Shown here in pieces: positions 39,563 through 48,468 of a stretch of 52,675 nt of DNA. Positions within the stretch are counted from its first letter, which is position 1, and every line of letters starts with the position of its first letter. Source of the DNA: Acidobacteriota bacterium. Lineage in GTDB: Bacteria; Acidobacteriota; Holophagae; Holophagales; Holophagaceae. The stretch covers positions 1 through 52,675 of the forward strand of contig JAKAMQ010000002.1 of NCBI GenBank assembly GCA_021812805.1, in the 5' to 3' direction. Made by a program: the position numbers and the translations under genes. The notes below the pieces were generated by a model that ran no database searches, was not told the DNA's origin, and saw only the letters and a list, made by a program, of their open reading frames with translations.

Positions 39563-41239
39563 ATGCGCACACGTGGTTTGATAACCCTCCTGCTGGCCCT
39601 GGGCAGCGCGACGCTGGCCCTGGGCGCGCCTCCCTTCGTCTGGGAAACCGTGGTGAACAACGGCGACACCGTGCCCGGCGATACCCGGACCTTCAACAGC
39701 TACAACCAGCCCTCCGTGAACGTGAACCGGCTGGTGGTGATCCGCGCCCGCAGCAAGGGCGGGACGACCGGAGAGCCCGCCCACGGCGTGTTCCTGCGCG
39801 ACATGGCGGCGGGCACGCCCCTGGTCACCCTCTTCGACCGCACCACCCAGGTGCCCACTCCGAACAACCTGCAATCCACCTTCGTGGAACCGCCCTCCAT
39901 CCCGCGGATTGACATGTTCGCGAAGACCGTGGCCTCCCGGGCGAACCACCAGCCGGCCTGGAAATACCTCCTGCCTGACGGCACGGAGACCCGGGCCGGC
40001 ACGGCAGGCATCTACACCAATCCCTTCGGGAACCTCATCGCGGGAGCCAGCAACCTCGGCATCGTGCCCGACTTCAGCTTCTACGCGGTACCCGGCCATC
40101 CGGGCGTGAAGTTCGATGTCTTCCCCGGCGCGCCCGCGGTGGCCAACGGATCCACGCTCGTGTTCAAGGGCAACTTCAGCTTGCCCGATCCCGTCACGCC
40201 CGGGGCCGTCGTCAGCAAGACCGGCGTGTACTTCCGGAACTTGAAGGACGCGCCCCTCCCCCTGGCCGACGGCACCACCATCGGCCCCTCCGGCGGCACG
40301 AAGGCCGTGACCCTCATCGCGGACACGGACTGCACCATCCCTGGGACCACCGTGAAGTTCGGGTCCACAGCCCCGCCGAGCGCCGCGGGCTACCTGGCGG
40401 TCTTCGCCGGCTTCGACAACGAGGACAACCCGACGAAGGGCGGCATCTACCTCGCGCCCATGCTCTGGGCGAAACCCCCCCTGCTCCCGCTCGTGAAGAT
40501 CGGCGGCCAGGTGCCGGGCGAGGCGAAGGGCGTGGGGTTCAACAAGCTGGGCGAGGGGCTCTCCTTTGACGGCCGCTTCGTGGCCTTCTGGGGCGCCTGG
40601 GGAGCCGAGACCAAGGCCCTCACGCTCCAGTGCCCCACGGATGGGAACAAGGACGTGCTCGCCTTCTGCCAGGCGCAGTACCCCAACGGCTATGCGGCCA
40701 CCGTGCCGGTGCACCAGGGCATCTTCGTCCATGACATCCTCACGGGAAGCACGAGGGTGGTGGCCAAGACGCCGACGGACTTCGACGACTTCGTCTACTG
40801 GAACTTCTCCGGTCTCGTCCCCGGCACCGGGAGTTCCGATGAATCCGGCGAACCGGCCCGCTGGCGTTCGGCCTCCTTCGTGGCCCTGTCCGGACTGGTG
40901 GATGGCAGCCTCTTCGACTCGAACGCCCACGTGGCCTTCAAGGCCCGCAAAGGCCTGGCCGTGGACGGGGCCTACCTGGATGTCGTGGATGGTCTCTACC
41001 TGCGCAGGGTGGGCCCGACCAGCTCGGCCTTCGCGCCCATCGTCACGAGCGGCATGGCAGGCACCCTGATTGATTCCAAGGCCGTGGATCCGCTCACCGG
41101 CGAGCACCTCCCGGTGACGGCCATGGGCCTGGAGCGGGATGGCTTCCGCGGCAAGGCGCTCGTCGTCACCGTGACCATGGGGACCGAAGCCGCCGGCTGG
41201 GCCGGCGTCTACCTCACCACGGCCCCGAACGATCTGTAG
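39563..41239 (+). CDS. Secreted protein of unknown function
   Basis: 558 residues. A clear signal peptide (MRTRGLITLLLALGSATLALGA) is followed by a beta-rich mature part. Repeated stretches such as NGDTVPGDT, GVFLRDM, GVYFRNL, GGIYLAP and GIFVHDI recur at 70-100-residue spacing, suggesting propeller-like or tandem beta repeats. The pattern recalls DUF7453-like proteins, but I cannot confirm this. No lipobox, LPXTG or PEP-CTERM signal is visible. It is divergent from the sensor-bioA unit, with the shared regulatory block between them. Confidence 0.7.
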   Translation: MRTRGLITLLLALGSATLALGAPPFVWETVVNNGDTVPGDTRTFNSYNQPSVNVNRLVVIRARSKGGTTGEPAHGVFLRDMAAGTPLVTLFDRTTQVPTPNNLQSTFVEPPSIPRIDMFAKTVASRANHQPAWKYLLPDGTETRAGTAGIYTNPFGNLIAGASNLGIVPDFSFYAVPGHPGVKFDVFPGAPAVANGSTLVFKGNFSLPDPVTPGAVVSKTGVYFRNLKDAPLPLADGTTIGPSGGTKAVTLIADTDCTIPGTTVKFGSTAPPSAAGYLAVFAGFDNEDNPTKGGIYLAPMLWAKPPLLPLVKIGGQVPGEAKGVGFNKLGEGLSFDGRFVAFWGAWGAETKALTLQCPTDGNKDVLAFCQAQYPNGYAATVPVHQGIFVHDILTGSTRVVAKTPTDFDDFVYWNFSGLVPGTGSSDESGEPARWRSASFVALSGLVDGSLFDSNAHVAFKARKGLAVDGAYLDVVDGLYLRRVGPTSSAFAPIVTSGMAGTLIDSKAVDPLTGEHLPVTAMGLERDGFRGKALVVTVTMGTEAAGWAGVYLTTAPNDL

Positions 41240-41258
41240 CCGGGTTGCGTGCGACCGG

Positions 41259-41287
41259 ACGGGCCGGCGTTCCGCGCCGGCCCGTCT
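41259..41287. terminator. Terminator between the secreted protein and bioD
   Basis: An 11-bp stem acgggccggcg / cgccggcccgt around a 5-nt loop lies between convergent genes, followed by CT-rich sequence. Confidence 0.7.
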
Positions 41288-41300
41288 GTGTCGGGGGAGG

Positions 41301-41978
41301 TCAGTCCAGCACCTCCACCGGCATGGGCAGGAACGCCCGCAGCAGCATGGCGTTCTCCTCGGCGGTGGCGGCGTCGGTATGATCCGCGCCGGGATTCAGG
41401 ATCACGGCCTCGATGCGCCAGCCCCGCATCATCAGGGCCTCGGCGGAGAGCAGGGTGTGGTTGAGGGTGCCGAGGCCGGCCAGGGCCACCAGCACGCAGG
41501 GGATGCGGCCCTGGTCCACGGGGCGCCGGCAGACGCCGGAGGCGCTCCCCGGCAGGGCAGGCGCGGCCTCGGCGTTCCAGGCGGAGGCCCAGGCCAGGAA
41601 GTGGACTCGCGGCGCCAGGGGCACCATCAGACCGCCCACGCCCTCCAGCAGGATCCGCCCCTCGGCGGGGCGGCGGCACCAGGCGGCGGTGGCATCCAGA
41701 TCCAGGCTCTGTCCTTCCCGTTGCGCAGCGGCCCAGGGCGAGAGGGGGGCGCGGAGGAGGACATGGCTTTCGGCGTGGATGCCCGGACCCGCGACGGCGG
41801 TGGCATCGGCCTCCGGGTGATCGGCCCGGTCCACGCCGGTCTGGAAAGGCTTGCGGTAGATCACCGGTGCCCAGGCGGACCAGGCCCGCGCGATGCGCCC
41901 CGCCACATGCGTCTTGCCGACGCCGGTGCCGGTGCCGAGCACCCACAGGGGACTGGGGAGGGCCGCGAGATTCAGCAT
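41301..41978 (-). CDS. bioD: Dethiobiotin synthetase
   Basis: A 225-residue ATP-dependent carboxylase closing the ureido ring of dethiobiotin. The P-loop GTGTGVGKT lies at residues 15-23. YRKPFQTGVD follows, and LLEGVGGLMVPL carries the Mg-binding acidic residue. The middle region (ALPGSASGVCRRPVDQGRIPC) is a little unusual for the family. It stands alone rather than in a bio operon, and its upstream region carries copy 2 of the block found upstream of the sensor-bioA unit. Confidence 0.93.
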   Translation of the reverse strand: MLNLAALPSPLWVLGTGTGVGKTHVAGRIARAWSAWAPVIYRKPFQTGVDRADHPEADATAVAGPGIHAESHVLLRAPLSPWAAAQREGQSLDLDATAAWCRRPAEGRILLEGVGGLMVPLAPRVHFLAWASAWNAEAAPALPGSASGVCRRPVDQGRIPCVLVALAGLGTLNHTLLSAEALMMRGWRIEAVILNPGADHTDAATAEENAMLLRAFLPMPVEVLD

Positions 41979-41997
41979 GGAATCAGCATCTCAGGAT

Positions 41998-42122
41998 GAA
42001 GATGGGTATGCCTGTATGGTGTCTCAATGTAAGAATGACATTCATGTCATTTGAAAAAAAACGCATTATCTCCGATTTTTATTGGACAGATCCAATGGGT
42101 CGGTGGTTGACTCGCTCACCTC
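41998..42122. promoter_or_regulatory. Shared ~125-bp regulatory block, copy 2 (upstream of bioD)
   Basis: It aligns with 39189-39314. The minus-strand pair TTCAAA (42050-42055), 17 nt and TTACAT (42027-42032) would start transcription about 40-50 nt before bioD. The inverted repeat TTGGA-N4-TCCAA lies at 42082-42095 and the identical 18-nt block at 42105-42122. An extra palindrome AATGACA-N4-TGTCATT (42034-42051) sits inside the promoter spacer. The same block lies 174 bp upstream of the plus-strand gene at 42297. Confidence 0.7.
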
Positions 42123-42296
42123 TCCACGGAAGCGGTGACCCATGGCCGAAACCCAGGCGAACGCGCAGCGACGATGCATGCGGAGTGTTCTTCCCGCAGC
42201 GTCGGTTGGCTGTGTCCGCCGGGTGCTGGGGTGTGGCCGCGAGGAGAGCACCGGACAGGGCCATCCGATCGCGGGACACACCCCAAGGAGGTACCC
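42123..42296 (+). other. Leader before the LVIVD-type secreted protein
   Basis: A 174-bp non-coding stretch with several possible stems (for example tgcgg...cccgca), ending in CCAAGGAGG before the ATG at 42297. No known riboswitch consensus was found. Confidence 0.4.
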
Positions 42297-45200
42297 ATGC
42301 GAGCGCTGATCAAACGCCACACTTTCTCCCTGCGCCTCACCCTCGGGGCGTGGCTCCTGGCCGGAGCCTCCCTCCTCACGGCCGGCACCCTCACCGGAAA
42401 GGTCACCCTCGCGGGCGGCCGGACGGCCATCCCCGGAGCCCTCGTCGCGGCTACGGGAGCGGCGGGAGACACCTACAGCGCCCTGTCCGGGTCCTCCGGG
42501 ACCTACACGCTGGCGCTGCCCACCGCCACCTACACCGTGTCCTGCACGGCGACGGGCTACCTGCCCTCAACCAAGACCGTCAGTGTCAATTCGAGGGGCC
42601 AGACGAGGCTGGATTTCTCCCTCTCCAGGGAGATCGTCACCCAGGGCGCCCTGGTGGGGACCATCACCCACAGCACCAGCGGCGCGCCGCTGGAAGGCGC
42701 CTCGGTGAACCTCTCGCCCGGTACCAGCCAGGCGTTCACGGATGGGGCGGGACACTACGTCTTCGCCAGCCTCACGGTGGGTTCCTACACCGCGACCGTG
42801 GCCAAGGCCGGCTTCGTGACGGCCACCCGGCCCGTGACGATCCTCGCCGGACTGTCGGCCACGCTGGATGTCGCCTTGGTGCCGGACGTGCCGAAGATCA
42901 ACGCGCTGTCGGCCACACCCGCGACTTTCGCCGAGGGCTCGGTGGCCTCGGTGGCTCTGGCCGCCGACGTGGCCAGTGGCATCGCCTCCTGGCAGTGGAC
43001 CCAGGTGAAGGGCCCCAAGGTGCCCCTGAGTGCCTCGGGTGCCGCTGCGGCGACCGCGGATGTCCAGGCGCTCGAGGTGGCGGTGGATACCGAGCTGGTC
43101 TTCCGCCTGACCGTCACCGGGGAGGACCAGATCGCCTCCTCGCGGGAGGTGAGCGTCTTCGTGCAGCCGGTGGACATGAAGCCGGTGCTGGGCGCCAACG
43201 TCCAGATCGGGGGCTCCACCACGGCCGTCCAGAAGTTCCTGAATGGGGACGTGGAGTGGACGGTGTTCAACATCGGCAGCCGGCTCTGCCTCACGCCCAT
43301 CGGGATGCTGAAGGGCGCCCTCTATTCCATCTATGTGCCCGGGTTCATCCATGACATTGACCTCGTCATTTCCAACGGCCAGCGGATCGCCCTGCTTGCC
43401 ACCGGCACCGAGGGGATCGTGGGAGTGGATGTCACCGATCCCACCGCGCCCCGGCAGCTCTTCCAGGTGAAGCTCAACTACTACCAGGACGGCATCACCT
43501 TCACGGAAGGCGGCGGCGACATCCTGGCCGGGAACGTCATCTCCAGCGTCCAGGCACCCGTGACTGCCCTCGAGACGGACGGGACCACGCTCTACGTCGC
43601 CGATCTGGAGTACGGCATCCACAAGACGGCCCTGACGAACCTGCTGGGCGCCGGCGGGCCTGTCCTCGAAGCCGACGGAACGCTCAAGGTGGATCAGGAG
43701 GCGTTCATCCTGCAGTACGCGGGTGAGAACCCCTGGGGCGGGCCGGTGGACCTCAAGCTCTACGGCGGGCGCCTCTTCGTCTGCATGCAGGAGCTGGGCC
43801 TCGGGATCTTCGACCCGGCCACGCTCGAGCAGGTGGGCCGCTACAACCTCTACACGGACCCCACCATGAAGGAGGACTGGTTCATTGACATGGACGTCCG
43901 CCAGGTCGTGCAGAAGGATCCGGTGACGGGCGAACCCTTCGTGGATGCCTTCACGGGCATGCCCGACTACCGCCAGACGAACTTCGAGCTGGCGCAGGTG
44001 ATGCGGAACGAGGTGGTCGCCCCCACCCCGTGGGCCGACTTCGACCGCTACGGCAAGTTCTACTACAAGGCCCAGGGCGTGGACATCGCCGAATTCAACG
44101 GACGGACCATCGCCTATATCGCCTACTCGCTGGGCGGTCTCGTGGCCGTGGACATCACGGGCCATGACGGGGCGACCGCGGGCTCCTTCCTCAACGCCCG
44201 CTACCTGGGCTACGTGCCCGCGGTGCCCGCCAACGGCCCCGACAAGATCACGGGCACCCAGTCCCAGAGCATCCTCCCCTACTACGGTGCGGGGATGCTG
44301 AAGGATTCCGGCGTCGTTGACGTCAAGATCCGCGGCGACCTGGCCTTCCTGACCGACCACTTCGCCGGTCTGGTGATCGTGGAGCATGCTGACCATCCCG
44401 AAACGGGCTGGCGGGGCCCCGCGGGAACCTACAACAACGACACGGACGGCATCCTGGGGAACCACTTCCCGGATACCGAATTCGTCACCTCGTACGACAT
44501 GGCGCCCTGGGATCCCCTGGACAACGAATCCATGCCCACCTGGATGTACCAGTCACCCTGCCTGCTGGTGACGACCGAGATCAACGGCCACGGTAACCGC
44601 CTCCTGCTGATGGACGCCATGAACCTCGGCGCCGCCGGGAACGTGGATCTCCTGGCCTGTTCGGCGGCCGGCGGCTTCAACTTCGTGGACATCGTCAACC
44701 TCGCGGCCCCCACCATGGCGGAGCGCTACACCGTACCGGTCTACTTCCCGACCACGGAAGAGATCGGCGCCAAGGTGGACGGCACGGCAGGACAGGCCAT
44801 CTCCATCGGCCATTCCGTAGGCCTTGCCACCTCGGGCAGCTACGTCTATCACGCCGATGGGCCCCACGGGATCTCCGCCTGGAAGATCGTGGATGACGGC
44901 GGCTATCCGACGGATGCGTTCCATCTGGTGGCCAACACCCTGCAGGACGAGTACCCCGAGACCGTGGGCGGCGTGACGATCTATCCCGCCTCCCATGCGG
45001 CCAACGTCGTCTTTGATCCCGTCCACCAGATTGCGTGGTCGAACAGCTCCAGCCTCGGCCTCCGGCGGGTGGACGTGTCGAAGGTGGAAGCCGGGCTCGG
45101 CGCGGTGGGAGCACCCCTCCTGCTCCCGCTGAAACTCACCGACCTCTTCGAGCACAACGGCCTCTCCGGAACGGTGAAGGGGATCCAGTACCAGGACCAC

Positions 45201-45974
45201 TCCTACGACGTGGAGATCAAGGGCGACCTCGCCTTCACGGCGGATGGCAGCAACGGCCTCACCATCTACGACATGACCAAGGATCCGACGGTCATGGGCA
45301 GCGGATTCGTCGTGGCGAACATCGGCGGCGGCAAGAACAAGCCGTCCCTCGGGACCGCCTCGGGCCTCGCCCTTTGGACCGATCCCGCCACCGGTTCCTC
45401 CTATGCCTTCGTGGCCGCCGGGCCCCGGGGCGTGGGGGTGGTGGATGTCACCAACCTCCAGAGCCTGAGGCTCGTGAAGGTCTTCGAGCCCATCAAGCTC
45501 GAGGAGGACAAGGTCGGCGCCGCGGATGGGCAGTCCGTGGACGTCAAGGTCGTGGGCGACCACGCCTACTTCAGCTACGACAGCTTCGGGGTGGTCTGCT
45601 ACAGCCTGGCTGACCTCATCGCCCCGCTCCCCGCGGGCGTGGACCCCACGAGCGTCTGGAGCAAGAACACGGACGGAACCCTGGTCTATGATTACCGGCC
45701 CGTGGCCGTCAGCCGCTTCAAGCTCCAGCTGGTTCCCGGCTACGAGGCCTGGGCCGGCGGCGCGGTGAAGATGGATTACACCCTCCTCAACGGGCGGCTC
45801 ACGTTCTACGTGGCCTTCGCGGAGGCCGGCCTCCTGAAGATCGACTGGACCGATCCGCTTACGCCGGTCCTGGCGGGGATCGCGCCCACCGTGGGCGAGT
45901 GCACCGCCGTCACCATTGCCAACGGCCGGCTGTTCGTGGCCGATGGCAGCGCGGGTCTGCTCAGCTTCAAGTAG
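42297..45974 (+). CDS. Large secreted beta-propeller protein with LVIVD-type repeats
   Basis: 1,225 residues. The signal peptide (LRLTLGAWLLAGASLLTAG) is followed by two carboxypeptidase-regulatory-like domains (~29-112, with GAYxV-type closing strands; ~118-200) and an Ig/PKD-like domain (~200-305). A long region follows of repeats in the style (D)VxVxGDxAYxxxxxxGLxVxDxxxP, for example VDVKIRGDLAFLTDHFAGLVIVEHAD and YDVEIKGDLAFTADGSNGLTIYDM. These fit LVIVD-repeat propellers of cell-surface proteins. It probably sits on the outer surface. A strong AAGGAGG precedes the ATG. It is divergent from bioD. Confidence 0.82.
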   Translation: MRALIKRHTFSLRLTLGAWLLAGASLLTAGTLTGKVTLAGGRTAIPGALVAATGAAGDTYSALSGSSGTYTLALPTATYTVSCTATGYLPSTKTVSVNSRGQTRLDFSLSREIVTQGALVGTITHSTSGAPLEGASVNLSPGTSQAFTDGAGHYVFASLTVGSYTATVAKAGFVTATRPVTILAGLSATLDVALVPDVPKINALSATPATFAEGSVASVALAADVASGIASWQWTQVKGPKVPLSASGAAAATADVQALEVAVDTELVFRLTVTGEDQIASSREVSVFVQPVDMKPVLGANVQIGGSTTAVQKFLNGDVEWTVFNIGSRLCLTPIGMLKGALYSIYVPGFIHDIDLVISNGQRIALLATGTEGIVGVDVTDPTAPRQLFQVKLNYYQDGITFTEGGGDILAGNVISSVQAPVTALETDGTTLYVADLEYGIHKTALTNLLGAGGPVLEADGTLKVDQEAFILQYAGENPWGGPVDLKLYGGRLFVCMQELGLGIFDPATLEQVGRYNLYTDPTMKEDWFIDMDVRQVVQKDPVTGEPFVDAFTGMPDYRQTNFELAQVMRNEVVAPTPWADFDRYGKFYYKAQGVDIAEFNGRTIAYIAYSLGGLVAVDITGHDGATAGSFLNARYLGYVPAVPANGPDKITGTQSQSILPYYGAGMLKDSGVVDVKIRGDLAFLTDHFAGLVIVEHADHPETGWRGPAGTYNNDTDGILGNHFPDTEFVTSYDMAPWDPLDNESMPTWMYQSPCLLVTTEINGHGNRLLLMDAMNLGAAGNVDLLACSAAGGFNFVDIVNLAAPTMAERYTVPVYFPTTEEIGAKVDGTAGQAISIGHSVGLATSGSYVYHADGPHGISAWKIVDDGGYPTDAFHLVANTLQDEYPETVGGVTIYPASHAANVVFDPVHQIAWSNSSSLGLRRVDVSKVEAGLGAVGAPLLLPLKLTDLFEHNGLSGTVKGIQYQDHSYDVEIKGDLAFTADGSNGLTIYDMTKDPTVMGSGFVVANIGGGKNKPSLGTASGLALWTDPATGSSYAFVAAGPRGVGVVDVTNLQSLRLVKVFEPIKLEEDKVGAADGQSVDVKVVGDHAYFSYDSFGVVCYSLADLIAPLPAGVDPTSVWSKNTDGTLVYDYRPVAVSRFKLQLVPGYEAWAGGAVKMDYTLLNGRLTFYVAFAEAGLLKIDWTDPLTPVLAGIAPTVGECTAVTIANGRLFVADGSAGLLSFK

Positions 45975-45986
45975 GGGCGACGTCAG

Positions 45987-46023
45987 GAGGAAGGGGCGGG
46001 GCCTCCGGGCTCCGCCCTTCCTC
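45987..46023 (+). terminator. Terminator after the LVIVD protein
   Basis: A long stem gaggaaggggcggggcc / ggctccgcccttcctc with a TCCG loop, imperfect by one or two bases, 12 nt after the stop. There is no long U-run. Confidence 0.65.
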
Positions 46024-46104
46024 TGTCCGGGGGGAGGGGAAGCCCCCCGGGTTTTTTCGGGTGGACAGTCTGCCGGGGGGCCTCCGGGAGTAGGATCGTC
46101 GGCG

Positions 46105-47307
46105 ATGTCCCCAACGGCTTCGGACCCACCTTCCCAGGCGCCCCTTCGGATTGCCCTCGGCGTGGTGGCCGCCGGGACCATCGGCAGCCTCGCCCAGATG
46201 CTCATCCAGGCGGGCGTGACCGCGGCCCTGCCCTTCGGTTCCCTCGCCATCCTGGCGCCGGCCTCCCTGCTGCTGAGCGCACTCTCGCCCCATCCTGTGG
46301 AGCCGCAGATCCTGTCCATCGAACCGGAGCGCCGCTGGAACCGTCGCTGGGAGACCCTGCCGTACTTCCCCTTCGGCCTCGCCTCGATCACGCTGGTCTG
46401 GGTGGCGTCCCGCCATGCCGGCGCCCTCCTGGGCACCCTGGTCGCCTACATCGGCCTCACGACCCTCCTGGTGCTGCGCCAGATCCTGCTCCTCTCCGAG
46501 CTGAAGGCGGCCAACCGGAACCTGGATGAGCGGGTCCGCCAGCGCACCGTGCAGCTGGAGAACCTCCAGGAGACGGTGCTGCGGACCGAACGCATGAACG
46601 CCATGGCCGTGCTGGGGGCCGGGTTGGTGCATGACCTCAACAACGCCCTGGCCGTGGTCCACGGGGTCCTGGACCTCACGGCGCCCTCCCCGGGTGGGGA
46701 GGGGGATCTGAACCGGAGGGCCCTCGGCCACGTCCAGGAGACCCTGGACCGGGTGTCGGCCCTCGGGGCGCGCCTCATGGCCTTCGCGCGGCAGAAGGAG
46801 GAACCCCTGGAACCCCTGGATCTGGGGGGCGCGGTTCGGGACCTGCAGGGGTTGCTGCGGATGGCCCTCCCGGCGCAGGTGGCCCTGGAGGTGCTCCTCC
46901 CGAAGGCCCCCCTGTGGATCCTCGGGGCGCCGGGGCACCTGGAGCAGATCCTGATGAACCTCGTCATCAATGCCCGGGATGCCCTTCCCCGCGGGGGAAC
47001 GGTGCGGGTGCGCGTGGCGGGGGAGGGCGCTCCCGGCGCCGAGGAGGCCTGCATCTCGGTCGAGGACACGGGCACGGGCATGTCCCAGGAGGTGCTCGAC
47101 CACCTCTTCACGCCCTTCTTCACCACCAAGGGGCCGGGGAAGGGCACGGGGCTGGGCTTGGCCTCGGTGAAGACGCTGGTGGAGCGGAACTGGGGGACGA
47201 TCCGCGTCCAGAGCGCCGCGGGAGCCGGCACCACCTTCCGGCTCTGCTTCCCCGTGGCCTCCACCCTGGCGGGTGTCCACGCGGGTGAGGCGCCCCGCTC
47301 CTGGTAA
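46105..47307 (+). CDS. Small membrane histidine kinase, relative of 17751-19514
   Basis: 400 residues. About four hydrophobic segments (~15-130) are followed by a coiled coil (ELKAANRNLDERVRQRTVQLENLQ) and the phospho-His helix GAGLVHDLNNALAVVHG. The ATPase domain has LVINARDALPRGG, VEDTGTGMS and [15 protein letters not shown]. The stretch LLRTERMNxxAxxGAGLxHDLNN is nearly the same in the kinase at 17751-19514, so the two are paralogues with different membrane parts. No sensory or receiver domain and no adjacent regulator are present. The start is set at ATG 46105, after the terminator of the previous gene. Confidence 0.85.
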   Translation: MSPTASDPPSQAPLRIALGVVAAGTIGSLAQMLIQAGVTAALPFGSLAILAPASLLLSALSPHPVEPQILSIEPERRWNRRWETLPYFPFGLASITLVWVASRHAGALLGTLVAYIGLTTLLVLRQILLLSELKAANRNLDERVRQRTVQLENLQETVLRTERMNAMAVLGAGLVHDLNNALAVVHGVLDLTAPSPGGEGDLNRRALGHVQETLDRVSALGARLMAFARQKEEPLEPLDLGGAVRDLQGLLRMALPAQVALEVLLPKAPLWILGAPGHLEQILMNLVINARDALPRGGTVRVRVAGEGAPGAEEACISVEDTGTGMSQEVLDHLFTPFFTTKGPGKGTGLGLASVKTLVERNWGTIRVQSAAGAGTTFRLCFPVASTLAGVHAGEAPRSW

Positions 47308-47373
47308 TCACCCGGTAGGCTTTGCCTCTTGCATGAAGATGCTGAGATTGCATCTTGGAATCTGGAGGCTGGT

Positions 47374-47706
47374 GTGGCCCTCAGCCTGGATCCCCACACG
47401 ATGCTGCCGCTTTATCCGGTGCAGCCGGACCGGCAGCCGACCTATCCCAAGGCGCTTGGGCCGGTCTTCGTCGGCAATCCGCTCCGGCTGGTTCCTTTCG
47501 CTCAGGCCACTCCTTCGCAGGCCACGCCTGCTGCGGTGGGCCGGTTCCGGCCGCAGGGGATGGCGGCGCGCCCGGCCCAGGCCTCCGCCGGACCGTCCTA
47601 CCTCCAGCCGGCCCCGACGAAGACCTCGACCTCCAGCACCACGACGCTCGGCACCACGACCCTCGGCACCACGACCCTCGGCACACGGCTCGACGTGCTG
47701 GCCTGA
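47374..47706 (+). CDS. Small Pro/Thr-rich protein with TTTLG tail repeats, unknown function
   Basis: 110 residues from a GTG at 47374 with CTGGAGG upstream. It is not recognised. The first half (SLDPHTMLPLYPVQPDRQPTYPK) is proline-rich without a signal peptide. The tail has three near-identical TTTLG units encoded by 15-bp direct repeats (47640-47684). One base separates its stop from the convergent TPR gene. Reality of the gene rests on its ribosome-binding site, a reading frame that fills the gap, and its clean ending. Confidence 0.5.
   Translation: MALSLDPHTMLPLYPVQPDRQPTYPKALGPVFVGNPLRLVPFAQATPSQATPAAVGRFRPQGMAARPAQASAGPSYLQPAPTKTSTSSTTTLGTTTLGTTTLGTRLDVLA
47640..47684 (+). repeat. Three tandem 15-bp repeats (accacgac[g/c]ctcggc)
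   Basis: Three in-frame copies with one variable base encode TTTLG x3. Such a tract can change length by slippage. Confidence 0.8.
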
Positions 47707-47707
47707 G

Positions 47708-48304
47708 CTACTGGGCGGCGGGTGCCTTGAGTTCGGCCAGCAGCTTGCGGGCCTGGGTGGCCTGCTGGCTGGTGGGGGCCAGGGCGATGAGCTTGTTCCA
47801 GGCCGCTTCCGCCTCGGCGGGCTTGTTCAGGTCGCTGGCGTACACGATGCCCATGTTGAACAGGCTGGGCAGGTGCTGGGGGTTGAGCTTCTGGGCCTTC
47901 TCGAAGTTGGCCAGGGCCTTGGCGGGCTGGTGGAGTTCCCGGAACATCACCCCCTGGTCGGTCAGGACATCGGGATCATCGCCCTTGAGCGCCAGGGCCT
48001 TGGCGTAGGCCTCCACGGACTTCTGGGGCTGCTGGGCGTCGAAGTAGGCGTTGCCGAGGCCCACCCAGGCCTCGCGGTTCTTGGGGTCCTGGAGGGTGGT
48101 GCGTTCCAGGTTCGCGATGGCCTGCTGCTGGACCACGCTGGGCGGTGCTCCGAGAAGGGCGCCCGTGGGCGGCTGGGTCGGGGGCACGCCCGCGGCGATC
48201 ACCATGGAGGCTGTATCCGGCGTGGTGCTGACGCCGACGAAATAGCCGACTGCGGCGCCGACCACGAATCCTCCGGCCAAGGCGAGGGCGATGTTCCGGT
48301 CCAT
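47708..48304 (-). CDS. Membrane-anchored TPR protein
   Basis: 198 residues. An N-terminal membrane anchor rich in Gly/Ala (NIALALAGGFVVGAAVGYFVG) is followed by a short linker and three to four TPR units (for example DPKNREAWVGLGNAYFDAQQPQKSVEAYAKAL; ALANFEKAQKLNPQHLPSLFNMGIVYA). It is probably a periplasmic-facing scaffold. AAGGAG precedes the ATG at 48304. It is downstream of bioF on the same strand, with repeat copy C between them. Confidence 0.88.
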   Translation of the reverse strand: MDRNIALALAGGFVVGAAVGYFVGVSTTPDTASMVIAAGVPPTQPPTGALLGAPPSVVQQQAIANLERTTLQDPKNREAWVGLGNAYFDAQQPQKSVEAYAKALALKGDDPDVLTDQGVMFRELHQPAKALANFEKAQKLNPQHLPSLFNMGIVYASDLNKPAEAEAAWNKLIALAPTSQQATQARKLLAELKAPAAQ

Positions 48305-48369
48305 GGGGACTCCTTCCAGAGGTCGGGTGATTCTCACACGGGTGCGGGTGTGGGATGTCACACGTCTGT

Positions 48370-48462
48370 TCAGACCTGGTGTCCCGGCTCGGCCGGGACA
48401 CCAGGTGGGGGTGCACGAGGGGGGACGTCGCGAGCCGAAGGTGAGCCGGCGGTCCCCCCTCG
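48370..48462 (-). repeat. Stop-codon-proximal hairpin repeat, copy C (two hairpins)
   Basis: On the minus strand this reads cgaggggggacc...gtcccccctcg (hairpin 1), then acctggtgtcccggc / gccgggacaccaggt (hairpin 2, 15-bp stem, 48374-48406), ending tctga. It begins 6-8 nt after the bioF stop, in bioF's direction. The hairpin 2 stem differs from copy A at its base on both sides (acgtag versus acctgg with matching partners), which preserves pairing. Confidence 0.85.
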
Positions 48463-48468
48463 GCCCTG

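Noticed and set aside
47640-47684. CRISPR-like direct repeats
   Set aside because: Three 15-bp units with no spacers, in frame within a coding sequence.
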